From assembly GCF_002236805.1 (NCBI RefSeq), contig NZ_NIQA01000001.1, positions 496,001 to 560,000 on the forward strand: a stretch of 64,000 bases of DNA, read 5' to 3'. Within the stretch, counting starts at the first letter, position 1. Every line of letters begins with the position of its first letter. The notes beneath the pieces were generated by a model that saw only the letters and a list, made by a program, of their open reading frames with translations, made no database searches and was not told the DNA's origin. Below, one piece after another: positions 1 through 9,052 of this stretch. This DNA is from Pusillimonas sp. T2. GTDB lineage: Bacteria; Pseudomonadota; Gammaproteobacteria; Burkholderiales; Burkholderiaceae_B. A program made the translations under genes and the position numbers.

Positions 1-2
1 TT

Positions 3-803
3 GCCCTAGGGCTTCATGCAGTCGCTCGGGCACAGCCTACAGTCGCCCTAACTTTCGACGATGGTTTCAACGCCGAGGGCAACAACCGCGTAGCCGCTCA
101 ATACAACAAAGTCATACTAGATACGCTACGCAACAAAAACATCAAAGCCATGTTGTTTCCATTGGGTGCGCTTGCCGACAACCCCGACACGATGGCGCTA
201 GTAAAGGCTTGGGGCAACCAGGGCCATGCCATTGGCAATCACACGTACTCCCATCAAGCCTTGAGTTCAACAAACACGCGTCGCTATCTCGAAGACATAA
301 AACGCGCCGACCTCCTGCTAAGACAAGTTCCTGGCTGGTGCGCTCGGTTAAGGTTCCCTTATCTAGACGAAGGGAAAACACCCGAGCAGCGTGCAGAAGT
401 ACTGCAATGGCTGGCAGCAGAAGGCTATGGCGTGGCGTCCGCTACGATTTCGTTGCCCGACTGGGAGCTGACCAAACAATACGAAACATTGCTGAACAAC
501 GCGGACACTAGCGGTGCCAAAGCATTTTTGAATGACTATACAAAACAAGTCATCACGCAGGCCCGAGCTCAGGAAAATTACTGGCAAGGCCTCTTGAAAC
601 GCAGCCCAGCGCACGTTTTATTGCTACATGCCAATCCGCTCAATGCCGACGCATTACCTAGTATCATCGACGCCCTGCGGCAAGACGGATGGCACTTCGT
701 TACCCCAGCCAGTGCCTTTGCAGACCCCATCTACCAACGCGCTTTGCCAGCGTCGTCTGCCAATGATCCAGCCGTAACGTTACCCACGCCCATGTGTAAC
801 TAG
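3..803 (+). CDS. Polysaccharide deacetylase (NodB domain), N-terminus outside window
   Basis: The open frame runs in from the left edge without a start, so the gene is partial at its 5' end. The visible 266 residues carry the NodB-type deacetylase motifs: a TFDDG metal/catalytic motif near residue 18, a NHTYSH metal-binding motif about 60 residues later, and an R-x-P-Y segment (RFPYLDEG) after that. Family members remove acyl groups from polysaccharides such as N-acetylglucosamine polymers, usually in the periplasm or envelope. A signal peptide cannot be judged because the start is missing. It is followed 5 bases later by a glycosyltransferase of the CpsF type, so a role in exopolysaccharide modification is likely. 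The exact substrate is not readable from the sequence. Confidence 0.85.
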   Translation, partial: ALGLHAVARAQPTVALTFDDGFNAEGNNRVAAQYNKVILDTLRNKNIKAMLFPLGALADNPDTMALVKAWGNQGHAIGNHTYSHQALSSTNTRRYLEDIKRADLLLRQVPGWCARLRFPYLDEGKTPEQRAEVLQWLAAEGYGVASATISLPDWELTKQYETLLNNADTSGAKAFLNDYTKQVITQARAQENYWQGLLKRSPAHVLLLHANPLNADALPSIIDALRQDGWHFVTPASAFADPIYQRALPASSANDPAVTLPTPMCN

Positions 804-808
804 CGCCA

Positions 809-1612
809 ATGCCGAGCCCAATTGATATGCAGACGTCTCGCACTGTCCCATTGTTTGACCTGAACATCCAGGCCGTTAAATTCGATGCCGCATGCGACAT
901 GCTCACCCACGATGCCGAAAATAAAGGCACATCGGCACGCGTTGTCGTAACCCCAAATGTCGATCACATTGTTCGGCTTGAACGCAGGCCAGACCTGAAG
1001 GCCTTGTACAAACAGGCAGACTATATTTTTGCCGACGGCATGCCCATTGTATGGGCCAGCCGTTTACTCAAGCGCCCGCTACCCGAACGGGTAACTGGCG
1101 CTGATCTATTCGTTTCGATGTGCAAAGCGGCGGTTGAAAAACAATGGAAAGTCGCCCTGCTTGGCGGTCGCCCAGGTTCAGAAAATGAGTTGCTTGCTCA
1201 CTTTCAGCATACGTTCCCCGGCTTGGATATTGAAATTATTGCGCCGTCGATGCAGTTTGATCCCCTGGGCCCAGAAGGCGCTCAGGCCGCACAACATATT
1301 GCCGCACGCGAACCGAATTTAATATTCGTTTGCCTCGGTCTGCCCAAACAAGAAATCTGGGCGCTGCACTATGCCTCGCAACTGCCAGGTGGCGTACTCA
1401 TGTGCGTTGGAGCGGCCATGGAATTTGCTCTGGGGCAGAAACCCAGAGCACCGCTGATATTTCAGAAAGCCGGCTTTGAATGGCTATGGCGGCTATTATC
1501 AGACCCAAAACATTTATGGCGTCGTTACTTGGTAGACGACCCGTACTTTTTGGCTATTTGCTGGAAAGAGTGGCGTTGCCAACGCATCAAAAACAGAAAC
1601 GTCGGCACATGA
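809..1612 (+). CDS. WecG/TagA/CpsF family glycosyltransferase
   Basis: A 267-residue protein with the GT26 signature: a NVDHIVRLER segment near residue 50, then the ADGMPIVWAS block that holds the conserved Asp, and a GGRPGSENE loop followed by FVCLGLPKQE. GT26 enzymes transfer N-acetylmannosamine(uronic acid), glucose or related sugars from a nucleotide donor to a lipid-linked acceptor at the inner membrane face. It starts 5 bases after the deacetylase stop, so the two are co-transcribed. No good ribosome-binding site precedes the first ATG; an internal ATG at 827 is an alternative start. The stop overlaps a short ATGA start (see 1609-1686). The donor and acceptor sugars are unknown. Confidence 0.88.
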   Translation: MPSPIDMQTSRTVPLFDLNIQAVKFDAACDMLTHDAENKGTSARVVVTPNVDHIVRLERRPDLKALYKQADYIFADGMPIVWASRLLKRPLPERVTGADLFVSMCKAAVEKQWKVALLGGRPGSENELLAHFQHTFPGLDIEIIAPSMQFDPLGPEGAQAAQHIAAREPNLIFVCLGLPKQEIWALHYASQLPGGVLMCVGAAMEFALGQKPRAPLIFQKAGFEWLWRLLSDPKHLWRRYLVDDPYFLAICWKEWRCQRIKNRNVGT

Positions 1613-1686
1613 AGCCGCTGTCTCAATTTATCTGTCTGAGCGGCACTTGGCTAATGTCACTGAGCGCGGCATTGAACACCGCCTAA
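1609..1686 (+). pseudogene. Truncated signal-peptide-like start of a lost gene
   Basis: A 25-residue reading frame begins with an ATGA overlap on the stop of the glycosyltransferase, the arrangement of translationally coupled operon genes. Its sequence (MKPLSQF, then a hydrophobic stretch ending LSAALNTA) looks like an export signal that stops at a TAA just before the convergent transferase gene. I read it as the leftover 5' end of a further exopolysaccharide gene cut off by a rearrangement. It could equally be a chance frame. Confidence 0.3.
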
Positions 1687-1687
1687 A

Positions 1688-3100
1688 TTAATAAGCGTTG
1701 CGATCCCAAAATATCATCAGCGCGGTTCGAAACAATATTTTTATATCCATCCAGAGCGACCAATGCGTAATGTAATAGCGGTCGTACTGCACCCGGCGCT
1801 CCATCTTTTCAAGGGTGTCGGTCTCACCACGTAAGCCATTGACCTGGGCCCAGCCGGTGATGCCAGGCTTCACGGTATGGCGCAGCATATAACCACGAAT
1901 TTTCTGTCGATAAAACTCGTTGTGTGACTCTGCATGGGGACGCGGGCCCACCACACTCATCGACCCCTGCAATACATTCAACAACTGCGGCAGCTCATCG
2001 ATCGAGGTGCGACGCAAGAAACGCCCTACCCGCGTCACGCGGTCGTCGCCCTTGCGGGCTTGCTTCAGCAAGCCATCTTGGTGCGCATCGGCACGCATCG
2101 AACGAAACTTATAAACCATTATGGGTCGTGCGCCTTCACCGTACCTTTTCTGCCGGTAAAAAACAGGACCTGGGCTATCAAGCTTGATAGCCAATGCCGC
2201 CAGCAACATCACCGGAGACAGAACCAATAGCGCTACGCTAGCCAGCACAACATCCGTTACCCTTTTTATGTAGCGCGATGCGCCTACCATCGGGGTTTCG
2301 TGAAGCGCCAACAACGAAACACCTGCAATTTCTGCACCCTGTACAGAAAAACCTTCTGACAACCGGGGCTCAGGCATGAAATAGATGGCGCTTGTCGAGT
2401 CATAAAGCTTATCCATCAAAGTGGCCATTTCGGGGCGCTCGTGCTCTCGCATGGCGACAAAAACTACCGAAAATTCATTCTTCTCGATATGTGCAATGGC
2501 ATCGTTATAGCCGCCCAGATAGGGCAACTGCACGCTCTCGGGATACATGCCTGAAGGCACAGGCTGCGCTGCATAGTAGCCAACAATCTCCATACCCAAG
2601 ATGGGGGATCGCATCAACCGATGTGCAAGCTTGTAAGCTTCGGGGCCCAAACCAACGAAAATCGCTTTGCGCCGGTTCGTTGGCGCCGTGTTTACCCGCC
2701 ATACAAGCATCCGCAAGCCGGCCAACACAATGCACTGCAACGGCAAACTATAGCCGGCCCACTCAAGCAGCAACGCCCGAGCGACGCTGTCGGGAACCTG
2801 GCTGTGCAATACGAAAAAAACAAGAATCATGGCCACTAGCAAAATGCGCAACCAGCGCACCGCAGCTTGCCGTAGCATCCATACCATGCTTCGGGCGCTG
2901 ATCATCAAGTGAAACATGTAAAACGCCATGAATGCGGTAATAGCCAGCACCCAGACCGCAATGAGACCCGTACTGTCGCCAAGGACACCGTGACGTTCTA
3001 TCAGTAATCCGGCAATGCCACCGTTCACCGCTGCAGACAACAGTCCGGCCGCCACCAAAAAACCATGGTTGTTACGGCCTAACTTTTCAGGTTGAAACAT
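1688..3100 (-). CDS. Polyprenyl glycosyl-phosphotransferase (exopolysaccharide initiation)
   Basis: A 470-residue membrane protein of the WcaJ/PssY type. The N-terminal third has several hydrophobic segments, the middle holds a CoA-binding-like Rossmann region (AIFVGLG, residues about 148-154), and the C-terminal 200 residues are the bacterial sugar-transferase domain, starting [10 protein letters not shown], with the [11 protein letters not shown] and YKFRSM motifs, VGPRPH and [15 protein letters not shown]. Such enzymes move a sugar-1-phosphate, commonly glucose or galactose, from UDP-sugar to undecaprenyl phosphate to start a repeat unit. It lies 11 bases after manC, with a good CGGAG ribosome-binding site, and is the last gene of a minus-strand run. 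Which sugar is transferred cannot be told. Confidence 0.92.
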   Translation of the reverse strand: MFQPEKLGRNNHGFLVAAGLLSAAVNGGIAGLLIERHGVLGDSTGLIAVWVLAITAFMAFYMFHLMISARSMVWMLRQAAVRWLRILLVAMILVFFVLHSQVPDSVARALLLEWAGYSLPLQCIVLAGLRMLVWRVNTAPTNRRKAIFVGLGPEAYKLAHRLMRSPILGMEIVGYYAAQPVPSGMYPESVQLPYLGGYNDAIAHIEKNEFSVVFVAMREHERPEMATLMDKLYDSTSAIYFMPEPRLSEGFSVQGAEIAGVSLLALHETPMVGASRYIKRVTDVVLASVALLVLSPVMLLAALAIKLDSPGPVFYRQKRYGEGARPIMVYKFRSMRADAHQDGLLKQARKGDDRVTRVGRFLRRTSIDELPQLLNVLQGSMSVVGPRPHAESHNEFYRQKIRGYMLRHTVKPGITGWAQVNGLRGETDTLEKMERRVQYDRYYITHWSLWMDIKILFRTALMIFWDRNAY

Positions 3101-3111
3101 ACACGCTCCGA

Positions 3112-4548
3112 TTAGCGTCCGTAAGCATCGTCGAAGCGGACAATATCATCCTCTCCGAGATAGGACCCCGACTGTACTTCGATGACCTCAAGAGGAATGG
3201 AACCGGGGTTCTCCAGCCGGTGCCGACTACCCAGCGGGATATAGGCGGACTGATTCTCGCCAAGTAAAAACGTCTCTTCGCCCCGAGTTACTTGCGCTGT
3301 ACCTCTGACAACAATCCAATGCTCGGCGCGATGATGATGCAACTGCATGGACAAACGCCCACCCGGATGCACAGTGATGCGTTTGACCTGAAACCGCTCG
3401 CCGAAATCGACGGATTCGTAATAGCCCCAAGGCCGCAGCACCCGATGCGGCGACACAGCCTCGGATCGCCCTTGCGCTTTTAATATCGTGACGATATCGC
3501 GTACGTTCTGCACCTGATCCCGCGCCGCCACCAAAACCGCATCTGGAGTGTCAACGACAACCAAATTCTGAAGACCAAGCAACGCCAACAAACGATCGCT
3601 GCCGCTGGCATAAACATTGCTGCAAGAAGTCGCCAGAACATCGCCCATCAAGACATTGCCATCGGCATCTTTCTCGCTAAGCTGATGCAAGGCTTCCCAA
3701 GACCCGATATCGGACCAGCCCGCATCAAGCTCGACCATAGCGGCATCAGGAATACGTTCCATGATGGCATAGTCAATAGAGTCGGACGGGCAGGACTGAA
3801 ACGCCGAAGCATTGATCCGAGTGAAGTCCCCATCGTTTCTAAGATCAGACATCGCCTGACGACAAGCACTCAGGATATCCGGACGAAACTGTTCGAGCGC
3901 CTGTAAGTAGGAACTGGCACGAAACAAAAACATGCCGCTGTTCCAGTAATAATTTCCGTGCTGCAGAAATTGCGCAGCCCGAGTCGCATCGGGCTTTTCG
4001 GTAAACTGCTGCACAGCAAATACGAGCTCATCGGAAGCATCGGGGGTTGGATCAATTTGAATGTAGCCATAGCCCGTTTCCGGATACTGAGGCTTAACAC
4101 CAAACGTCACAAACTTTCCGGCAGCGGCCGCCGGCAACCCTGCACTCACAGCCCGAGTAAACGCCTCGGGGTCGCGCACAGCGTGATCAGAAGGCAAAAC
4201 CAGCAACACGGCATCACTTTCATCCCGCGTGGCCAACAGGGCCGCCAATGCAACTGCGGGCGCTGTATTGCGCCCCGCAGGTTCTAGCAAAATAGTGCCA
4301 TCATCTGGATACCCGACCTGCCGTAACTGTTCAGCAACGATAAAGCGATGCTCTTCGTTGGCGACGGCAATGGGCTGCGCTGACGTCAAGCCGGCCAAAC
4401 GCTCAAAGGTTTGCTCAAGGGGCGAGTGCCCACCAAGTATGGGCAAAAATTGCTTCGGATAGATCGCGCGAGACATCGGCCAAAGCCGCGTCCCGGAACC
4501 GCCCACCAGCAAGACGGCGCGTAATTCAAGCACCTGGGCTTCTACCAT
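3112..4548 (-). CDS. manC: Mannose-1-phosphate guanylyltransferase / mannose-6-phosphate isomerase
   Basis: A 478-residue bifunctional enzyme making GDP-mannose, the donor for mannose, fucose or rhamnose units in surface polysaccharide. The N-terminus has the nucleotidyltransferase motif GGSGTRLWPMSR and PKQFL, with FTEKP in the middle; the C-terminal cupin (last about 120 residues) has the metal-binding QLHHHRAEHW segment typical of type II phosphomannose isomerases. Length matches the AlgA/ManC/CpsB family. It sits between the SGNH hydrolase and the polyprenyl transferase on the same strand with short gaps, so the three probably share a transcript. A GGGGGAG stretch precedes the ATG closely. 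Confidence 0.95.
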   Translation of the reverse strand: MVEAQVLELRAVLLVGGSGTRLWPMSRAIYPKQFLPILGGHSPLEQTFERLAGLTSAQPIAVANEEHRFIVAEQLRQVGYPDDGTILLEPAGRNTAPAVALAALLATRDESDAVLLVLPSDHAVRDPEAFTRAVSAGLPAAAAGKFVTFGVKPQYPETGYGYIQIDPTPDASDELVFAVQQFTEKPDATRAAQFLQHGNYYWNSGMFLFRASSYLQALEQFRPDILSACRQAMSDLRNDGDFTRINASAFQSCPSDSIDYAIMERIPDAAMVELDAGWSDIGSWEALHQLSEKDADGNVLMGDVLATSCSNVYASGSDRLLALLGLQNLVVVDTPDAVLVAARDQVQNVRDIVTILKAQGRSEAVSPHRVLRPWGYYESVDFGERFQVKRITVHPGGRLSMQLHHHRAEHWIVVRGTAQVTRGEETFLLGENQSAYIPLGSRHRLENPGSIPLEVIEVQSGSYLGEDDIVRFDDAYGR

Positions 4549-4575
4549 GACTCCCCCGTCAAGTTAACAACGTTA

Positions 4576-5238
4576 TTACTTACTTTCCCGCAGCTTTTGG
4601 ATTTGAGGCATACCGCCCAACTCTCCGACAATGGCCTTGCTCCAGGCCGCATAACCGTCAGGAGTGAAGTGCTGACCGTCAAATGTGCGCCATTGCCCCG
4701 GCTTGGCGAACTTCAGGGAATCAACGTACGTGCAAGGGCTGACGGCGCTGGACAAAAACCGCGCAGCGCGTTCGACCCGATCATCTTGTTTGTTGTACTT
4801 GCCCCCGGCCTTTCCGTAGGCCGGCCCCACCCATACACAGGGCGTCTTCGTTGCCGAAATAGCTTTAACAAGGCTACTGACCCCCTGCCATGCCCAAGCT
4901 TTAGGAAAAGCGGGGTTATCGTAAGACCCCATGGTGTCGCCAATGATCACCACAACCACATCGGGCTTGTCTGCGGCAATCAATTGACCGATCGCCTGGG
5001 TCTGCGTACCGGGACCCGTTACGGTTGCAGCGGCCTTACCCTTTTTCACAGCGCCACAATCGACAACCTTCGGCTTGATCCAATCGATGGCGCTCGCCCC
5101 ACAGGCACCCACAATGTGAGTTTGAGTCGCACCTTGAGCGGCTAAATCGTTATACAAGTTGTCGCGCAGTTCATAGATCATGTGGCTTTCGCCAAGCACT
5201 AAAAAACTAAGACCGGCCAACGTAGCCGCTGTAGACAT
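4576..5238 (-). CDS. SGNH/GDSL-like hydrolase
   Basis: A 220-residue protein with SGNH hydrolase blocks: VLGESHMIY near residue 17 holds the presumed nucleophile Ser in place of the usual GDS, IGDTMGS takes the position of the block III GxN motif, and DGQHFTPDGYAAW near the C-terminus contains the Asp-x-x-His pair. Such enzymes are esterases, often removing or moving acetyl groups on polysaccharide. The first 20 residues are mildly hydrophobic but no clear signal peptide is seen. It is first of the run with manC and the polyprenyl transferase, so action on the same polysaccharide is likely. The Asn of block III appears to be Thr, so activity should be confirmed. Confidence 0.75.
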   Translation of the reverse strand: MSTAATLAGLSFLVLGESHMIYELRDNLYNDLAAQGATQTHIVGACGASAIDWIKPKVVDCGAVKKGKAAATVTGPGTQTQAIGQLIAADKPDVVVVIIGDTMGSYDNPAFPKAWAWQGVSSLVKAISATKTPCVWVGPAYGKAGGKYNKQDDRVERAARFLSSAVSPCTYVDSLKFAKPGQWRTFDGQHFTPDGYAAWSKAIVGELGGMPQIQKLRESK

Positions 5239-5479
5239 AAAGTACAGCCCCTCAAATCAGAACCATCGTTCGTTAACGTAAACAACATCACAAGTCTGCA
5301 ACCCTATAACTCCAGGCCAAACATCAGAAAACTCTTGAGAGCAGGCACTCGTTTCTGTGATCGACGAATAGTAACGGAATTCTAACTTGCGACAGCGCTC
5401 TACGGAATAAGACCTAGGCCTTACGGCCAAAATCTAGCGTTACATCTCGGGAGTTTCATGTAAAGCGCAACAAAAATCC

Positions 5480-6075
5480 GAAGGAGGGTTACGCACCGTC
5501 ACCCAGGCAGCGTCCGGGCAAACCAAAAGCTTTACCTTTAAAGCCATGGCCCCCGGGCTATACGTGTACCACTGCCCCCCCATGGTGGCGCAACACATCA
5601 CCAACGGTATGTACGGCATGATCCTGGTCGAACCCGAAGGCGGCTTGTCGAAAGTCGACCACGAGTTCTACGTCATGCAAGGCGAGCTTTACACCGCCCA
5701 AAAACACGGCTCGTAAGGCTTGCAAGAGTTCTCGCTTGAAACACTCCTGGACGAAAACCCCGAACACCTGATGTTTAACGGCACCATGAGCGCCCGAACC
5801 GAGAAATACAAACTGCAAGCCAAAGTAGGCGAAACCGTACGCATCTTCTTTGGTGTCGGCGGCCACAACCTCGCCTCCAGCTTTCATGTCATTGGCGCAA
5901 TTTTCGACAAAGTCTACAAACACGCCTCGCTAACCAGCCCACCCCTTACCAACGTCCGGACCACGCGCTATCACGCGTTGAAAAAGGCTTGTCGGGTGTG
6001 CTGAAGGTGACCGGCAAAGAAGATCACACTATCTTCAACTCAACCGAAAAAATCGACCCGGCGTCGGGGCAATAG
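5480..6075 (+). pseudogene. nirK: Copper nitrite reductase remnant (nirK, class II type)
   Basis: Translation shows clear NirK sequence: GLYVYHCPPMVAQHITNGM (type 1 copper Cys and His), then ILVEPEGGLSKVDHEFYVMQGELYT, a TAA stop at 5714-5716, then in the same frame [24 protein letters not shown] and SSFHVIG-IFDKVY. After about 5950 the frame breaks and about 60 residues including the HSIFRAFNKG region with a copper ligand are missing; a second frame resumes at [17 protein letters not shown] and stops at 6075. The N-terminal third is absent. The Cys-His spacing is also one residue short compared with intact relatives as I remember them. This is a dead gene with stop, deletion and frameshift. 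Neighbours are not denitrification genes. Confidence 0.85.
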
Positions 6076-6120
6076 ACGAGCGGGCCTTAACCAAAGCAGA
6101 CCCGCCCAAGTGGCTACGTG

Positions 6121-7416
6121 CTATCGAATCAGATCGGGTAGCCACAAAACCAAGCCCGGGAAAGCGATGATCAGGCCCGCCACTACAAACATGGCTATCA
6201 CAAACGGAAGCACACCGGAAAAAATATCCATCAATCTAAGTTCGGGGTTGGCCGATTTGACGGTAAACACGTTGATCCCCACTGGGGGCGTAATCAAGCC
6301 AACCTCGATAAGGATCATCATCAACACGCCGAACCAGATCAAATTTACGCCTTGGTCTGTCAGCGCAGGAATAAACATTGGGACAATCAGAACGAGAATA
6401 CCCAAAGATTCGAAAATCATCCCCAACAAAACCACAATCAAACCAATAATCAATATCAGCGTCAAGCCGCTCAAGCTGAAACTGTCGACAAGATTTGCCA
6501 ATATGAATGGCAGACCGGTCAGGTTAATGAATTGCGCAAACACCATTGCACAAGCGGCAATCAGAAAGATAGCAGCCGTGATAGATGCCGACACGCCGAA
6601 GGTATCTACATATTCGCGCCAACGACGCATGTATCCGCGCTGAAAGGCAATTAGCCAAGCGCCCAAAGCACCCACGCTGGCCGCTTCGGTCGGCGTAAAA
6701 ATGCCCACATAAATGCCGCCCAACACAACGGTAAACAACACCAGGAAAGCGCCACCTTTCTTGAAAACACCTATCCGGTCAGCAACAGACATTTCCTCTC
6801 CTAGGGGTGCCAACTGAGGCTGGAAGAAGACCCAGATTCGAATTGCCAACAAAAAAACTAGGATCAACAACAAACCTGGAACAACGCCAGCCGCAAACAT
6901 AAGCCCGATGTCTTCCCTGGCGAAAATACAATAAATAACCATGGGAATACTGGGAGGAATCAGAATTCCCAGTGTGCCACCAGCGGCGACAGAACCTGCT
7001 GACAGGCTGTCTTTATAACCATGACGGCGCATAGGCGGCATTGATACTTTCGTCATAGTTGCAGCAGCAGCAACAGAGCTGCCGCACACGGCAGAAAACG
7101 CGCCGCAAGCAAGAATTGTTGCCATGGCCAGACCGCCACGGAAACGGCCGACGACGGCATTACCAATGGCATACAGCTCATCTGCCACGTTAGAGCGACG
7201 GATAAACTCGCCCATAAGAATAAATAAAGGCACTACCACCAAATTAGGGTTAACAAACAGCTCGGCGATTTGCTGGCCAGCCATAGTGAACGCCGCGCCG
7301 AAATCACGCATCAGTCCAAACCCGATAAACCCGATGATCAGCGAGGCATAGGCTAGCGGTATGCCTGTAAAGCTCAGCGCAATCAGCGCACAAAATCCAA
7401 TAATGGCTAGATACAT
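6121..7416 (-). CDS. TRAP transporter large permease (DctM type)
   Basis: A protein of about 431 residues, nearly all hydrophobic, with about 12 membrane segments; this is the ion-coupled transport subunit of a tripartite ATP-independent periplasmic transporter. Family features include the opening LAIIGFCALIALSFTGIPLAYA, the GEFIRRSNVADELY region, GGTLGILIPPSIPMVIY and the EVGLITPPVGINVF segment near the C-terminus. I place the start at 7416, where AGGG lies 5-6 bases before the ATG, rather than at an upstream ATG that would overlap the small permease. It is the last gene of the operon, 7 bases after the small subunit. The substrate is not set by this subunit. Confidence 0.93.
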   Translation of the reverse strand: MYLAIIGFCALIALSFTGIPLAYASLIIGFIGFGLMRDFGAAFTMAGQQIAELFVNPNLVVVPLFILMGEFIRRSNVADELYAIGNAVVGRFRGGLAMATILACGAFSAVCGSSVAAAATMTKVSMPPMRRHGYKDSLSAGSVAAGGTLGILIPPSIPMVIYCIFAREDIGLMFAAGVVPGLLLILVFLLAIRIWVFFQPQLAPLGEEMSVADRIGVFKKGGAFLVLFTVVLGGIYVGIFTPTEAASVGALGAWLIAFQRGYMRRWREYVDTFGVSASITAAIFLIAACAMVFAQFINLTGLPFILANLVDSFSLSGLTLILIIGLIVVLLGMIFESLGILVLIVPMFIPALTDQGVNLIWFGVLMMILIEVGLITPPVGINVFTVKSANPELRLMDIFSGVLPFVIAMFVVAGLIIAFPGLVLWLPDLIR

Positions 7417-7423
7417 ATCAACC

Positions 7424-7888
7424 CTATTCGGTAGTCCGGACAATCTGGCTTATCAACTGGACCAGAAATGCAGCAAAACACAACACACCACAGGCCAGAA
7501 AAACCCAGCCAACCTGGAACTCCAGAAGAAAAGATAATTCGTGATCGTGAAGCTTGCGCAATGCGTACACCGTTACCAACAGCGCGACCGAGAAAATACC
7601 CAACACGTTGACCCAGGACAAAAGCAAACTATGGCTACGCGGAAAAAGCTTGGTCAAGTGATGACTGAATAGATCAACGCAAATATGACACTTGTCGCGA
7701 ACAGCCGTTACAAGACCAGCACCTATCACTATCGCCAACGCAAAGTTCACCAACTCTGCCGCCCCAAAAATAGATCGATTTAAGAGCTGTCGAAAGAAAA
7801 TGTCGGCGTCTGTCATGACCACCATAAACACCAACAAAACAACGGAAATAACACTGGCAAGCCTGAAGAGAAACTTCGCAAACGCCAT
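7424..7888 (-). CDS. TRAP transporter small permease (DctQ type)
   Basis: A 154-residue integral membrane protein with four hydrophobic segments, as usual for DctQ subunits, which partner the large permease in the inner membrane. It contains the family-like stretch VINVF-like start MAFAKFLFRL, an AELVNFALAIVIG segment and a charged RDKCHICVDL loop. The start at 7888 is chosen because GGAG lies 6 bases upstream; a longer frame beginning at 7936 has no such site. It follows the binding-protein gene after 54 bases and precedes the large permease by 7 bases. Confidence 0.9.
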   Translation of the reverse strand: MAFAKFLFRLASVISVVLLVFMVVMTDADIFFRQLLNRSIFGAAELVNFALAIVIGAGLVTAVRDKCHICVDLFSHHLTKLFPRSHSLLLSWVNVLGIFSVALLVTVYALRKLHDHELSFLLEFQVGWVFLACGVLCFAAFLVQLISQIVRTTE

Positions 7889-7942
7889 GCCAAACTCCTG
7901 AAAAAAGACAGGGCCAACATTTATACGTTGGCCCAAATTACA

Positions 7943-8962
7943 TCAGTTTCCGGTAATACCGGACTCGACCAAGAAGTCTTTCAGCATGGCGTCGACATCA
8001 ACACCCAACTGTTTACCGGTTTCACGCATAGCCTCGAACTGAGGCTTTGCGGCCTCTTGAAGCTGGGCATAGAACGCCGGATCGGCCGGCAGCACCTGTA
8101 CGCCATCGCCTTTCATTTCTTTCAGGGCAATCTGCATTTCGTTATAGCTGGCAGCCCCACCCTTGGCCGAGAGCTTCTCGCCGGAGACAGACATGATGGC
8201 TTCACGATTCTTTTCGCTCAACGCGTTCCATTTATTGCGGTTAATAAAAATCGAGAAACTGGTCGAGGATATAGCGCGAGGGAACCAAGTAAACGACTTG
8301 GTATAAGGGCCAGCTTTATAATCGCGAGCAATTTCTGGCGCAATGCCCGTATAGCCGGCCACGATCTTGCGAGACACCATTTCGCCAACCTGTACCGCGG
8401 GCGTAGCAACAGGGCTCATCCCCAACGCCTTGAGCAAATCGGCAGGCGGCCCAGGCAAGGCCCACATCTTGCGGGCCTTCAGTTCGTCAAGACTATTGAT
8501 GGGTGTATCGGTCAAGCTGGCCATCTGGCCACCAGCATTATGGAACAGCCCTAACAAATGGGCTTCCGGAAACGGTGCCTTGGCCTCGATGTGCTTTTTA
8601 TAAACGCGCCACAGCGCCACCGATGCATTCTCCGACTCATCGACAAGCCACGGAAGCATAGTGGCCTGCAACAACGGCGCTTTGTTCTTAAGGAAAATAT
8701 TGGCCATAAAGGCAATATCGAAAACGCCCGACTTTACGGCGTCGAGCTGTTCGGGCGGGGGCGCCATATTTCCCGCCGTAAACTGAATCACAACCTCGCC
8801 ACCCGTCGCTTTCTCGACATCTTGCGCCCAAGCCTTGGCAACTTCGTGGAAATTGTTTGAACGCGGCACGAAAACGTTGAACAGCAGCGTTGTTTTAGCT
8901 TGTACAGGCGCCATATTTACTGCAAGACCAAGCAGCATCAATCCAGCTATTTTTTTGAACAT
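7943..8962 (-). CDS. TRAP transporter periplasmic binding protein (DctP type), Arg-to-Trp variant
   Basis: A 339-residue exported protein: residues 1-22 form a signal peptide (MFKKIAGLMLLGLAVNMAP, cut near VQA-K). The DctP fold is recognised by GGEVVIQFTAGNMAPPPEQLDAV, KSGVFDIAF, and ELKARKMWALPG, and by overall length. In most TRAP binding proteins the segment after Leu-Lys-Gly holds an Arg that grips the ligand carboxylate (K-x-R); here it is Trp167 (KMW). The ATG at 8962 has GAGGAG seven bases upstream. It lies 90 bases after the sulfatase gene and just before both permease genes, so it is the specificity subunit of this system. A close paralogue sits at 16494-17513. The ligand is unknown, but probably released or used by the operon's enzymes. 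Confidence 0.92.
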   Translation of the reverse strand: MFKKIAGLMLLGLAVNMAPVQAKTTLLFNVFVPRSNNFHEVAKAWAQDVEKATGGEVVIQFTAGNMAPPPEQLDAVKSGVFDIAFMANIFLKNKAPLLQATMLPWLVDESENASVALWRVYKKHIEAKAPFPEAHLLGLFHNAGGQMASLTDTPINSLDELKARKMWALPGPPADLLKALGMSPVATPAVQVGEMVSRKIVAGYTGIAPEIARDYKAGPYTKSFTWFPRAISSTSFSIFINRNKWNALSEKNREAIMSVSGEKLSAKGGAASYNEMQIALKEMKGDGVQVLPADPAFYAQLQEAAKPQFEAMRETGKQLGVDVDAMLKDFLVESGITGN

Positions 8963-9052
8963 GTTGTGTCTCCTCACAAACCTTGTCTAATTAATTTATA
9001 CGTTGTGCGTAAATGCATCTTTGCCCATTGAACAGGCCAATGCCGTGGTTTA

